Shown: piece after piece, positions 7,864-17,035 of the stretch
Layout of the letters: every line of letters starts with the position of its first letter
Numbering within the stretch: position 1 is the stretch's first letter
DNA from: Cypionkella sinensis
GTDB lineage: Bacteria > Pseudomonadota > Alphaproteobacteria > Rhodobacterales > Rhodobacteraceae
Reading direction: 5' to 3'
DNA: 64,000 bases
Assembly: GCF_042646385.1 (NCBI RefSeq)
Contig: NZ_JBHRTO010000002.1
Span: forward strand, 372,001 to 436,000
Translations under genes and position numbers: made by a program
Notes under the pieces: model-generated
The model's input: the letters and a program-made list of their open reading frames with translations, nothing else
The model's database searches: none
What the model was told of the DNA's origin: nothing

Positions 7864-8385
7864 ATGTTCGACACGATGACTTTGACCAAGGTGACCGGCG
7901 CGGTCTGTGGCTCGCTTCTTGTATATCTGTTCATTTCTTGGGCAGGCGAGTCGATCTACGGCGGCGGCGCTGAAAGCCATGGCGGCGAAGAAGTGGCGCA
8001 GGCCTATTCCATCCCGGTCGAAGATGCGGCCCCCGCAGATGGCGCAGCAGCAGAAGGCCCGGCTTGGGCAGAAGTGTTCGCGGCAGCCGATCCGGCCGCC
8101 GGCGAGAAAGTGTTCAAGAAATGCGCAGCCTGCCACAAGGTTGATGGCAGCAACGGCACCGGCCCGCATCTGAACGGTGTTGTTGGCCGTGCGCGCGGCG
8201 CGGTTGAGGGCTTTGCCTATTCCGAAGGCATGGCGTCGATCCATGATCCTTGGACCCCCGAATTGCTGGAAGTGTTCCTGCTGAACCCGAAGGCCGACGT
8301 CAAAGGCACCAAGATGGGCTTTGCCGGTCTGCCCAACATCAAGGATCGCGCCGACGTGATCGCCTATCTGGCGACAATGAAGTAA
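7864..8385 (+). CDS. membrane-anchored cytochrome c (c552/CycM, c-y type)
   Basis: A 173-residue electron carrier. An uncleaved N-terminal helix (about residues 9-27) anchors it in the inner membrane. An Ala/Glu/Gly-rich periplasmic linker (about 30-75) follows, then a class I cytochrome c domain with haem motif CAACH (Cys87, Cys90, His91) and distal ligand Met151 in GTKMGFAGL. This layout matches Paracoccus CycM and Rhodobacter cytochrome c-y, which pass electrons from the bc1 complex to terminal oxidases. GGAAGG precedes the ATG. A terminator follows immediately, so the gene is monocistronic. Confidence 0.9.
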   Translation: MFDTMTLTKVTGAVCGSLLVYLFISWAGESIYGGGAESHGGEEVAQAYSIPVEDAAPADGAAAEGPAWAEVFAAADPAAGEKVFKKCAACHKVDGSNGTGPHLNGVVGRARGAVEGFAYSEGMASIHDPWTPELLEVFLLNPKADVKGTKMGFAGLPNIKDRADVIAYLATMK

Positions 8386-8409
8386 ACGGACGGCAGTTTG
8401 CCGGGAAGG

Positions 8410-8432
8410 GCCGCTCTTTTGGGCGGCTTTTT
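8410..8432 (+). terminator. rho-independent terminator
   Basis: GCCGC (8410-8414) and GCGGC (8423-8427) form a short GC stem followed by TTTTT (8428-8432). It lies 25 bp past the cytochrome c stop. Confidence 0.7.
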
Positions 8433-8578
8433 CATTTTCACGGCCCTGCGAGGCAGGCGGCGGCAGCGATCACACATTCGCGCCTTGTGGCACATGCGGG
8501 TTCCGATTTAGCATATGCAGCAACACGATTAAAAAGACATGGGGCCGCAGCATAGCGGCGGATGGCAAGGGGTTGGGA

Positions 8579-10444
8579 ATGCGGCAGATCAAAGCGGGCT
8601 TGGTGGCAGTGCTGGCATTTGGGGCAGGCACCGCTTGGGCGCAGGATGCCAAGATCATCACCGCACACGGGATTTCCACCTTTGGCACGCTGAAATACCC
8701 GGCTGATTTCAAACATCTGGATTACGTCAACCCGGATGCCCCGAAAGGCGGCGAGATTTCGGAATGGGCCCCCGGCACGTTTGACAGCGTGAACCCCTAT
8801 TCGGTGAAGGGCGTCGCTGCGGTTGCCTCGTCGATCTTCTACGAAAGCATCCTCGTCAGCCCCGCCGATGAAATCGGTGCCGCCTACTGCCTGATGTGCG
8901 AAACGATGGAATACCCCGAGGATCGCTCTTGGGTGATCTTCCATCTGCGCAAGGATGTGAAATTCTCGGATGGCAGCCCGATGACCGCCGCCGATGTGGT
9001 GTTCAGCTACGAAATGTTCCGTGACAAGGGCATTGCTGAATACCGTTCAGTCTTTAACCAGAAATTCCAATCGGTTGAGGCGTTGGACGATTACACCGTG
9101 AAGTTCGTCTTCACCCCCGGCACGCCCTTCCGCGATATGCCCGCGATTGCCGGCAGCCTGACCATCATGTCGAAGGCCGATTACGAGGGCAACAAGCGCG
9201 ATCTGGAAGACAGCACGCTGAAACCCTTCCTCGGCACCAGCCCCTACGTGCTCGACAGCCTGAAACCCGGCCAGCAGATCATCTACAAACGCAACCCGGA
9301 TTATTGGGGCGCGAAGCATCCGCTAAACATCGGGCAGAACAATTTTGACCGCATCCGCTATGAATACTTCGGCGATGACACCGCAGCGTTTGAGGCGTTC
9401 AAGACCGGGATCTACACCTTCCGGCAGGAAAACTCGTCAAAGCAATGGGCGACGGGCTATCAATTCAGCAACCTCAGCAACGGTTCGGTGATCAAGACCG
9501 AACTGCCGAACGGCAATATCGCCTCGGGGCAAGGGTTTCTGTTGAACCTGCGGCGCGAGAAATTCCAAGATCCCCGCGTGCGCGAAGCGATCGGATTGAT
9601 GTTCAACTTTGAATGGTCGAACCAGACGCTGTTCTATGGTCTTTACAGCCGGATCAATTCCATCTGGGAGAATACCCAGATGGCCGCCAAAGGCGCGCCA
9701 AATCCTGCCGAAGTGGCGGTGTTGCAGCCCTTCGTCGATCAAGGCCTGCTGCCTGCCACGATCCTGACCGATGATGCGGTGATGGGCTCGGTCTCCACCT
9801 CGGAAAAGGGGATGGACAGGGGCAACCTGCGCAAGGCCTCGAAACTGCTGGACGAAGCCGGTTGGGAAGTGGGCGCAGATGGCATCCGCCGCAATGCCAA
9901 GGGTGAGACGTTGAAGGTCGAATTCCTCGAAGACACCCCAAGTTTTGAGCGTGTGATCAGCCCCTATGTCGAAAACCTGCGGGCGGTCGGCATTGATGCC
10001 TCGCTCAACATGATCGACCCCGCGCAGATGAGCCAGCGCACCGATCCGCCGAACTTCGATTTCGACATCATTTCGGGCAATGCCGTGAATGGCGGATACG
10101 AGCCGGGTGGCGAGTTGAAGCAGGCCTATGCCTCTGTCACCAAAGACAATTCCACCCGCAACCGGGCGGGCTTTGCCAATCCGGCGGTGGATAAAATGCT
10201 GGATCTGGTCGAAGACGCCAAGACCCGCGAGGAACTCGACACTGTGGTGCGCGCGCTGGACCGTGTGCTGCGGGCGCAACGGTTCTGGGTGCCGGGTTGG
10301 TTCAACGACCACTATTTCGTGGCCTATTACGACCAATACGACCACCCGGCCACCCTGCCCCCCTACGCTTTGGGCGAGCTTTCGTTCTGGTGGTATGATC
10401 AGGGCAAGGCCGACAAGCTGAAAGCTGCGGGCGTGTTGAAATAG
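8579..10444 (+). CDS. yejA: peptide ABC transporter substrate-binding protein, YejA-like
   Basis: Periplasmic binding component of the YejABEF importer, which takes up oligopeptides (and microcin C in enterobacteria). The 621-residue precursor has a Sec signal peptide (cleavage near AWA-QD) and the family-5 extracellular solute-binding fold. The early segments HGISTFGTLKYP and DYVNPDAPKGGEI are typical of the YejA branch rather than DppA/OppA. The ATG at 8579 is preceded by AAGGGG; a TTG two codons upstream is not needed. Its stop abuts the ATG of yejB, so the four Yej genes form one tight operon. Confidence 0.88.
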   Translation: MRQIKAGLVAVLAFGAGTAWAQDAKIITAHGISTFGTLKYPADFKHLDYVNPDAPKGGEISEWAPGTFDSVNPYSVKGVAAVASSIFYESILVSPADEIGAAYCLMCETMEYPEDRSWVIFHLRKDVKFSDGSPMTAADVVFSYEMFRDKGIAEYRSVFNQKFQSVEALDDYTVKFVFTPGTPFRDMPAIAGSLTIMSKADYEGNKRDLEDSTLKPFLGTSPYVLDSLKPGQQIIYKRNPDYWGAKHPLNIGQNNFDRIRYEYFGDDTAAFEAFKTGIYTFRQENSSKQWATGYQFSNLSNGSVIKTELPNGNIASGQGFLLNLRREKFQDPRVREAIGLMFNFEWSNQTLFYGLYSRINSIWENTQMAAKGAPNPAEVAVLQPFVDQGLLPATILTDDAVMGSVSTSEKGMDRGNLRKASKLLDEAGWEVGADGIRRNAKGETLKVEFLEDTPSFERVISPYVENLRAVGIDASLNMIDPAQMSQRTDPPNFDFDIISGNAVNGGYEPGGELKQAYASVTKDNSTRNRAGFANPAVDKMLDLVEDAKTREELDTVVRALDRVLRAQRFWVPGWFNDHYFVAYYDQYDHPATLPPYALGELSFWWYDQGKADKLKAAGVLK

Positions 10445-11596
10445 ATGCTGGCCTATATCCTTCGGCGGCTGCTTTTGGTGATCCCGACGCTGCTCGGCAT
10501 CATGGTGGTCAACTTTGCGCTGACGCAATTCGTCCCCGGCGGCCCGTTTGACCAGATCGAGGCGCGGATGCAAGGCTCGGGCGATTCCATTGGTGCTGTC
10601 AGCGGTGCTGCTGGCGCGGATGCGGGCACCGATGCCGAAGGCGGCAAGGGCTATGTCGGGGCGCGGGGCCTGCCGCCCGAGTTTCGCGCCAAGCTAGAGG
10701 TTGAATTCGGCTTTGCCCGTTTCATCTGCCCGGCAGGTTATGAAGGTGCGCTGTTGCAGCAGGCCAAAGATTGCCAGAAGGAAATGATCCCGTCCTACGA
10801 GCGGTTCTTCATCATGATGGGGAAATTCATCCGCTTTGACTTTGGCCAAAGCTATTTCCGTTCTGAAAGCGTGATGGGGCTGGTGGCGGAAAAACTGCCG
10901 GTGTCGATCACCCTTGGCCTGTGGTCCACCCTGCTGGCTTACCTTATCTCGATCCCGCTGGGCATCCGCAAGGCGGTGACGGATGGCTCGCGCTTTGACA
11001 GTTGGACCAGCGGCGTGATCATCGCCGCCTATGCGATCCCCGGTCTGCTGGTGGCGGTGATGCTGCTGGTGCTGTTCGCGGGCGGGTCGTATTGGAAGAT
11101 ATTCCCGCTGCGGGGCCTCACCTCAGACAACTTCGATCAGTTGTCGCTGCTGGGCAAGGTCGGCGATTATCTGTGGCACATCACCCTGCCCGTGATCGCC
11201 AGCACGATTTCATCCTTTGCCACGCTGACCCTGCTGACCAAGAACAGCTTTCTGGATGAGATCAAAAAGCAATATGTGATGACGGCCCGCGCAAAGGGCC
11301 TTTCAGAGCGGCGGGTGCTTTATGGCCATGTGTTCCGCAACGCCATGCTGATCGTGATCGCGGGCTTTCCGGCCCTGTTCATCGGCGTGTTTTTCGGCGG
11401 CAGCCTGATCATCGAGAACATCTTCAGCTTGGATGGTCTGGGCCAGCTTGGCTTCAAATCGGCGGTAGAACGCGATTATCCGGTGATTTTCGGCACGCTG
11501 TTTGCGTTTGGTCTGATGGGGCTGATCGTCGGCATCCTGTCGGATCTGATGTATGTCTGGGTCGATCCCCGCATTGATTTCGAGCGGAGGGGCTGA
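10445..11596 (+). CDS. yejB: ABC transporter permease, YejB
   Basis: Inner-membrane permease of the Yej peptide importer, 383 residues. A first membrane helix (about 8-28) is followed by a large periplasmic insert (about 35-150) typical of YejB. The BPD_transp_1 core then has five more helices, with the ATPase-contact loop near KGLSERRVLYGHVFRNA. It begins directly after the yejA stop, with no intergenic space, and its stop overlaps the yejE start by one base. Such junctions imply translational coupling. Confidence 0.88.
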   Translation: MLAYILRRLLLVIPTLLGIMVVNFALTQFVPGGPFDQIEARMQGSGDSIGAVSGAAGADAGTDAEGGKGYVGARGLPPEFRAKLEVEFGFARFICPAGYEGALLQQAKDCQKEMIPSYERFFIMMGKFIRFDFGQSYFRSESVMGLVAEKLPVSITLGLWSTLLAYLISIPLGIRKAVTDGSRFDSWTSGVIIAAYAIPGLLVAVMLLVLFAGGSYWKIFPLRGLTSDNFDQLSLLGKVGDYLWHITLPVIASTISSFATLTLLTKNSFLDEIKKQYVMTARAKGLSERRVLYGHVFRNAMLIVIAGFPALFIGVFFGGSLIIENIFSLDGLGQLGFKSAVERDYPVIFGTLFAFGLMGLIVGILSDLMYVWVDPRIDFERRG

Positions 11597-12705
11597 TGGC
11601 TTTGTCCCCCTTGAACCAGCGGCGCTGGCGGAATTTCAAATCCAACAAGCGGGCCTATTGGTCTTTGCTGATCTTCGCCGCACTGTTCGGCATTTCGCTG
11701 TTCGCCGAAGTGCTGGCGAATGACCGGCCCCTGTTGGTGCAATATCGCGGCGAATGGCGGATGCCATTTCTGAAATTCTACACCGAGACCGATTTCGGCG
11801 GTGATTTCAAAACCGAGGCGAATTACAAAGCGCCCGAGGTGCAATGCCTCATCGTCACGGGCGGCGTGGTCGATTGCTTTGATACGCCCGAAGATATTCT
11901 GGCGGCGGTATCGGCGGGGACATATAGCGCCGAAGGCTTTCAGAAAGGCCGCATCATCTGGCCGCTGATCCCCTATTCCTACAACACAATCAACGATCTG
12001 GGCGGCAAGGCAGCGCCTTCGGCCCCCGATGCGCAGCACTGGCTGGGCACCGATGACACCAGCCGCGACGTGCTGGCGCGGGTGATCTATGGCTTCCGGC
12101 TCTCGGTCGCCTTTGCGCTGATCGTGACGGTGCTGACATCCGTGTTGGGCATCGCGGCAGGCGCAGTGCAGGGCTATTTCGGCGGCAAGGTCGATCTGAT
12201 CTTTCAGCGCGTGCTGGAAATCTGGGGCGGCACGCCAGATTTGTATGTGATTATCATCGTGTTCTCGGTCTGGCAGCGCAGTTTCTGGGTGCTGATCCTG
12301 CTGATGATCGCCTTCGGATGGACACGGCTGATTGGCATCGTGCGGGCCGAATTCCTGCGGGCGCGGAATTTCGAATACGTCCGCGCCGCCAAAGCCTTGG
12401 GCGTGTCGGACCTGACAATCATCGTGCGCCATGTGCTGCCGAATGCGATGGTGGCAACGCTGACCATGCTGCCGTTCGTCGTCTCGGGCGCCATCGGCTC
12501 GCTTGCGGCGCTGGATTATCTGGGCTTCGGCCTGCCCGCGTCGTTGCCGTCACTGGGCCAGCTTTCGCGCCAAGCGCAGCAGAATCTCCAGATGCCCTCC
12601 CTCGCCTTCACCGCGTTTTTCACCTTTGCCATCATGCTGTCGCTGCTGGTCTTCATCTTTGAAGGCGTGCGCGACGCGTTTGACCCCAGAAAGACCTTCC
12701 AATGA
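11596..12705 (+). CDS. yejE: ABC transporter permease, YejE
   Basis: Second membrane subunit of the Yej importer, 369 residues. An N-terminal helix (about 24-42) is followed by a periplasmic insert with conserved LVQYRGEWRMPF and QHWLGTDDTSRDVLARVIYG. The DppC/OppC-type permease core has the coupling-loop pattern RAAKALGVSDLTIIVRHVLPNA. It overlaps yejB by one base and yejF by four (ATGA), continuing the coupled operon. Confidence 0.88.
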   Translation: MALSPLNQRRWRNFKSNKRAYWSLLIFAALFGISLFAEVLANDRPLLVQYRGEWRMPFLKFYTETDFGGDFKTEANYKAPEVQCLIVTGGVVDCFDTPEDILAAVSAGTYSAEGFQKGRIIWPLIPYSYNTINDLGGKAAPSAPDAQHWLGTDDTSRDVLARVIYGFRLSVAFALIVTVLTSVLGIAAGAVQGYFGGKVDLIFQRVLEIWGGTPDLYVIIIVFSVWQRSFWVLILLMIAFGWTRLIGIVRAEFLRARNFEYVRAAKALGVSDLTIIVRHVLPNAMVATLTMLPFVVSGAIGSLAALDYLGFGLPASLPSLGQLSRQAQQNLQMPSLAFTAFFTFAIMLSLLVFIFEGVRDAFDPRKTFQ

Positions 12706-14300
12706 ATGTGGTGTTGGAGGTCTCGAACCTGAATATCGGCTTTCATCAGGATGGCCGCGACATCTCGGCTGTGCGCGGGGTCAGCTTCACCGTCGGCAAG
12801 GGCGAAACCGTGGCGCTTGTGGGCGAAAGCGGCTCGGGCAAGTCGGTAACGGCGCTGTCCACAGTGGGGCTGCTGCCCGATAGCGCCAAGGTGACAGGCT
12901 CGGTCAAGTATCTGGGCCAGGAAATGATCGGCGCAAGCCAGGCCCAGTTGCGGCAGGTGCGCGGCAACGACATCAGTTTCATCTTTCAGGAACCGATGAC
13001 CTCCCTGAACCCCCTGCACACGATTGAACGGCAGTTGGCAGAAAGTCTTAGCCTGCACCAAGGCCTGAACGGCGCCGCTGCCCGCACCCGCAGTCTGGAA
13101 CTGCTGGACAAGGTCGGCATCCGCGACGCCGAAAGCCGCCTCTCCGCCTATCCACACCAGTTGTCAGGCGGCCAGCGTCAGCGCGTGATGATCGCGATGG
13201 CTTTGGCGAATGGTCCCGAATTGCTGGTGGCGGATGAGCCGACTACGGCCTTGGATGTGACGATTCAGGCGCAGATTCTCGCACTTCTGGCCGATCTGAA
13301 GAAAACCGAAGGCCTCAGCCTGTTGTTCATCACCCATGATCTCGGCATCGTCCGCCGCATCGCCGACCGGGTTTGCGTGATGCAGGGCGGCGAGATTGTC
13401 GAACAGGGGCCAACGGCGCAAATCTTTGCCAACCCGCAGCATCCCTACACCCAAAAACTGCTGGCGGCAGAGCCGCAGGGCCGCCCCGATCCGGTGCCAG
13501 CGGATGCGCCCGTGGTGGCCGAAACCGAACATCTGCGGGTGTGGTTCCCCATCCACGCAGGTTTTCTGCGCAAGGTGGTGGGCCATGTCAAAGCGGTGAA
13601 CGACGCAAGCCTGACGGTGCGCGCAGGCGAAACCCTTGGCATCGTGGGCGAATCCGGCTCGGGCAAGACCACGCTGGCGCTGGCGATGTTGCGGCTGATC
13701 GAAAGCACCGGGCGGATTGCGGTGTTGGGCCACGACATTCAAAACCTTGCCCCGAAAGCCGTGCGTGACCGCCGCCGCGACATGCAGATCGTGTTCCAAG
13801 ACCCCTACGGCAGCCTGTCACCGCGCATGACCGTGGCCGACATCATCGCCGAGGGCTTGGGCGTGCATGGGCTGGAACCGGGCCGCAACCGCGCCGAGAT
13901 GGTGGCCGAAATCATGGCCGAGGTTGGCCTAGATCCTGCCACCTCTGCCCGCTACCCGCATGAATTTTCCGGCGGCCAAAAGCAACGCATCGCCATCGCC
14001 CGCGCGATGATCCTGCGCCCGAAACTGGTGCTGCTGGACGAGCCCACCAGTGCGCTCGACATGACCGTGCAGGTGCAGATTGTTGACCTTTTGCGCGATT
14101 TGCAGCGCAAATGGGGGCTGGCCTATATCTTCATCAGCCACGATCTGCGGGTGATCCGCGCGCTTGCGCACAAAGTGATGGTGATGAAAAACGGTGATGT
14201 GGTCGAGGCAGGCACAGGCGCCGATCTGTTCGCCAATCCGCAAACCGACTACACCCGCGCGTTGATGGCGGCAGCTTTCGGAGATAACCTGCGGCCATGA
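12702..14300 (+). CDS. yejF: ABC transporter ATP-binding protein with two ATPase domains, YejF
   Basis: Energises the Yej peptide importer at the cytoplasmic face. The 532 residues contain two complete nucleotide-binding domains. The first has Walker A GESGSGKS (41-48), signature LSGGQRQRV and Walker B LLVADEPTTALD. The second has GESGSGKTT near residue 316, FSGGQKQRI and LVLLDEPTSALD. Each is followed by the oligopeptide-transporter C-terminal segment. Fused DppD/DppF-like ATPases are normal for YejF. It overlaps yejE by 4 bp and the following glycosyltransferase gene by 4 bp. Confidence 0.9.
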   Translation: MNVVLEVSNLNIGFHQDGRDISAVRGVSFTVGKGETVALVGESGSGKSVTALSTVGLLPDSAKVTGSVKYLGQEMIGASQAQLRQVRGNDISFIFQEPMTSLNPLHTIERQLAESLSLHQGLNGAAARTRSLELLDKVGIRDAESRLSAYPHQLSGGQRQRVMIAMALANGPELLVADEPTTALDVTIQAQILALLADLKKTEGLSLLFITHDLGIVRRIADRVCVMQGGEIVEQGPTAQIFANPQHPYTQKLLAAEPQGRPDPVPADAPVVAETEHLRVWFPIHAGFLRKVVGHVKAVNDASLTVRAGETLGIVGESGSGKTTLALAMLRLIESTGRIAVLGHDIQNLAPKAVRDRRRDMQIVFQDPYGSLSPRMTVADIIAEGLGVHGLEPGRNRAEMVAEIMAEVGLDPATSARYPHEFSGGQKQRIAIARAMILRPKLVLLDEPTSALDMTVQVQIVDLLRDLQRKWGLAYIFISHDLRVIRALAHKVMVMKNGDVVEAGTGADLFANPQTDYTRALMAAAFGDNLRP

Positions 14301-15526
14301 AAATCCTGTTCGTGCATCAGAATTTCCCCGGCCAGTTCCTGCATCTGGCCCCAGAACTGGCCGCGCGCGGGCACGACTGCATGGCGCTGACCGATGCCAA
14401 CAACAACCGCACCTCACCGATTCCGCTGGCCAAATACACCCACAAGGCCGAGCCCGTGGACCCCGCCGCCACCCGTTTGGGCCGCAACTACACCACGATG
14501 AGCGACCGCGGCGTGACCGTGGCCCGCGCCGCGCAGGCGATGCGCGCCAAGGGCTATGTGCCCGATGTGATTTTCGGCCATTCCGGCTGGGGTGAGACGC
14601 TGTTTCTGAAAGAAGTCTGGCCCGAAGCCAAGCTGATCGTCTATGCCGAGTTCTACTATCGCGGGCGCGGCGCGGATGTCGGCTTTGACCGCGAGTTCAA
14701 CGAGGCGAATTTCGATCAGGTGATGATCGCGCAAGGCCGCGCCACCTATCTGGGCCAAGCCTTGGCCCATGCCGATGCCGGCCTGTCGCCAACCGAATGG
14801 CAGGCCTCGACCTATCCCGATCCGCTGCGCCGCATGATCACGGTGATCCATGACGGGGTGGATACCTCTGGCATGGCCCCCGATCCGCAGGCGCGCTTTA
14901 CCCTGCCGAATGGCCGCGTGGTCACGCCGGGGGATGAGGTTCTGACCTTTGTGAACCGCAATCTCGAACCCTATCGCGGCTATCACACCTTCATGCGCGC
15001 GCTGCCAGATGTGATGGCAGCCCGGCCGCAGGCTCAAGTGGTGATCGTTGGCGGTGACGAAGTGTCGTATGGCGCTGCCCCCAAGGGCGAAAAGGGCTGG
15101 AAGGAACGCTTCCTGTCGGAAGTGCGCGACCGTCTGGATATGTCGCGCGTGCATTTCATGGGCAAAGTGCCCTACCCCGATTTCGTGGCGCTGATGAAGG
15201 TCTCCCGCGCCCATGCCTACCTCACCTATCCGTTCGTGTTGTCGTGGTCGATGATCGAGGCGATGGCGGCGGGCTGTCATATCATCGGCTCGGCCACCCG
15301 CCCGGTGATGGAGGCGTTGGAAGATGGCAAGACCGGCACCTTGGTTGATTTCTTCGACGTGCCGGGATGGTCTGCCGCGATGATCGAAGGGCTGGCGCAT
15401 CCCGAGCGGTTTCTGGCGATGCGCGCGGCGGCGCGGAAAGTGGCGCTGGAGCGCTATGATCTGCGGGGAAATTGCCTGCCGAGGATGGTGCAGTTCGTAG
15501 AGAGCTTTGGCAAGAAATCTGCCTAA
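14297..15526 (+). CDS. glycosyltransferase, GT4-like (GT-B fold)
   Basis: A 409-residue predicted cytoplasmic glycosyltransferase. The N-terminal half opens with MKILFVHQNFPGQF, a pattern seen in GT4 enzymes. The C-terminal Rossmann half has LTFVNRNLEPYRGYHTFM, VVIVGGDEVSYG, VHFMGKVPYPDF and the donor-binding stretch SWSMIEAMAAGCHIIGS, where the usual E-x7-E pattern reads EAMAAGCHIIGS. Donor and acceptor are unknown. Its ATG overlaps the end of yejF by four bases (ATGA), so it is translated with the peptide importer, an odd partnership with no obvious functional link. No other polysaccharide gene is nearby. It ends against a repeated 67-bp element. Confidence 0.82.
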   Translation: MKILFVHQNFPGQFLHLAPELAARGHDCMALTDANNNRTSPIPLAKYTHKAEPVDPAATRLGRNYTTMSDRGVTVARAAQAMRAKGYVPDVIFGHSGWGETLFLKEVWPEAKLIVYAEFYYRGRGADVGFDREFNEANFDQVMIAQGRATYLGQALAHADAGLSPTEWQASTYPDPLRRMITVIHDGVDTSGMAPDPQARFTLPNGRVVTPGDEVLTFVNRNLEPYRGYHTFMRALPDVMAARPQAQVVIVGGDEVSYGAAPKGEKGWKERFLSEVRDRLDMSRVHFMGKVPYPDFVALMKVSRAHAYLTYPFVLSWSMIEAMAAGCHIIGSATRPVMEALEDGKTGTLVDFFDVPGWSAAMIEGLAHPERFLAMRAAARKVALERYDLRGNCLPRMVQFVESFGKKSA

Positions 15527-15591
15527 CCACAACATCTAGTGGAAATCCTAGCTGTTAGCAGCCCAAAAGCACAAGTCATTCCCAGTTGGGA
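15525..15591. repeat. 67-bp convergent-gap element, copy 1
   Basis: Fills nearly the whole gap between the convergent glycosyltransferase and hemN genes and starts inside the glycosyltransferase stop codon. The left block AACCACAACATC(T/C) and right block CACAAGTCATTCCCAG are shared with 33153-33218; the middle 16 bases differ. It ends in the palindrome TCCCA-GT-TGGGA (15580-15591). Confidence 0.8.
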
Positions 15592-15603
15592 TAAAAACCA
15601 GCG

Positions 15604-16959
15604 TCACACCGCCGCCGAGTGCTTGGCGCGGCTCTGATCATACGCATCGAACATCCGTGCCACCATCCGGGTCAGCGGACGGCTGGCTTCGGGGATGGTC
15701 AGGCCGCTGTCATCCAGCACCAGCATCTGCGGGAAAGCCTGCGCGGCATGTGCCAGCAGCGCGTCCAGCACCTCGGGCGTCACGTCAAAATCGCGCAGAA
15801 TTTCGGTGCGGTTGATGTGGAAATCGCACATCAGCGCCTCAATCAACCGGCCGCGCAAATGATCCTCGCCCGCGAAGGCATGGCCGCGCTCGGTCGAAAA
15901 CTCGCCCGCGCGGATCGCCTTGGTATGTGCCGCCGTTGCGGGCGCGTTCTGCGCATAGCCTTGCGGGAAGCGCGAGATCGCCGAAGCCCCAAGGCCGATC
16001 AGGATCGGCGAGGTATCGTCGGTATAGCCCTGAAAGTTCCGCCGCAATTTGCCCACTTTGGCCGCCTGCGCCATGCTGTCGCTGGGTTTGGCAAAATGGT
16101 CGATGCCGATCTCGGCATAGCCATCCGCCACGAACATCTGCCGCGCGACCTCGAACAGATCCAGCCGTTCTTCGGGCGTCGGCATCGCGTCCGACGGGAT
16201 CATCTGCTGGCGGCGGCTCATCCACGGCACATGCGCATAGCCGTAAAGCGCCACCCGGTCGGGCGACAAGGCCAGCAGCTTTTGCACCGAATCCGCGATG
16301 CGTGCCGATGTCTGATGCGGCAGGCCATAAAGGATATCGGCGTTCAGACTGCCCACACCCCGGTCGCGGATCATCTGCGCCACGGCCAGCGTCGTCTCAT
16401 AAGGCTGTTCACGGCCAATCGCCGTCTGAATCTGCGGGTCAAAATCCTGCACCCCGATCGAGGCGCGGTTCATCCCCGCCGCCACCAGCGCATCCAGCCG
16501 GGGGGCGTCAATCTCCATCGGGTCAATCTCAACCGAGAACGTGCCACCCGCAGCCATCGGCACCACATCAAAAATCTGCGCTGCCAAATCGCGGATCAGA
16601 TCAGGGGCCAGCATGGTCGGCGTGCCGCCACCCCAATGCAGTTTCGCCAGCCGGATGCCGGGGCCCAGATGGCCGCGCAGCAACGCGATTTCCGCCTTCA
16701 GCACCTTGGCATAGGCCCGCACCGGATCATCCGAAACGGTGCCCTGCGTGCGACAGGCGCAGAACCAGCACAGGCGGCGGCAAAATGGCACATGGAGATA
16801 CAGCGAAATCTCGGTATCAGCCGGGATGTCGGCGATCCAGCGCGTGAAATCGGCAGGCCCAACCGCTCCACTGAACTGTGGCGCGGTCGGGTAGCTGGTA
16901 TAGCGGGGCACGCGGGCGTCAAAAAGACCGAGGTGCATCAGTTGCGAATGGACTGTCAT
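15604..16959 (-). CDS. hemN: oxygen-independent coproporphyrinogen III oxidase (radical SAM)
   Basis: Decarboxylates coproporphyrinogen III to protoporphyrinogen IX without oxygen, in haem and bacteriochlorophyll synthesis. The 451-residue protein carries the radical-SAM cluster motif CRRLCWFC (Cys60, Cys64, Cys67), preceded by YTSYPTAPQF, and the HemN C-terminal domain (about 360-450). The extra cysteine in CWFCAC and the length fit true HemN rather than shorter HemW. It is divergent from fnrL with an FNR box between them, so anaerobic induction by FnrL is likely; the same hemZ/hemN-fnrL neighbourhood is known in Rhodobacter sphaeroides. Confidence 0.93.
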   Translation of the reverse strand: MTVHSQLMHLGLFDARVPRYTSYPTAPQFSGAVGPADFTRWIADIPADTEISLYLHVPFCRRLCWFCACRTQGTVSDDPVRAYAKVLKAEIALLRGHLGPGIRLAKLHWGGGTPTMLAPDLIRDLAAQIFDVVPMAAGGTFSVEIDPMEIDAPRLDALVAAGMNRASIGVQDFDPQIQTAIGREQPYETTLAVAQMIRDRGVGSLNADILYGLPHQTSARIADSVQKLLALSPDRVALYGYAHVPWMSRRQQMIPSDAMPTPEERLDLFEVARQMFVADGYAEIGIDHFAKPSDSMAQAAKVGKLRRNFQGYTDDTSPILIGLGASAISRFPQGYAQNAPATAAHTKAIRAGEFSTERGHAFAGEDHLRGRLIEALMCDFHINRTEILRDFDVTPEVLDALLAHAAQAFPQMLVLDDSGLTIPEASRPLTRMVARMFDAYDQSRAKHSAAV

Positions 16960-16993
16960 AGGCGTAGCTTGTCAGGGTGTGAGTGTGGATGCC

Positions 16994-17007
16994 TTGACCC
17001 AGATCAA
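16994..17007. promoter_or_regulatory. FNR/FnrL box TTGAC-N4-ATCAA
   Basis: TTGAC (16994-16998), CCAG, ATCAA (17003-17007) matches the FNR consensus TTGAT-N4-ATCAA with one mismatch. It lies between the divergent hemN and fnrL starts, 29 bp before the fnrL ATG and 35 bp from the hemN ATG, where it could control both genes. Autoregulation of fnrL plus hemN induction is the expected logic. Confidence 0.8.
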
Positions 17008-17035
17008 CCGACCCCAATCGAAAGGAAGGCCGGAC

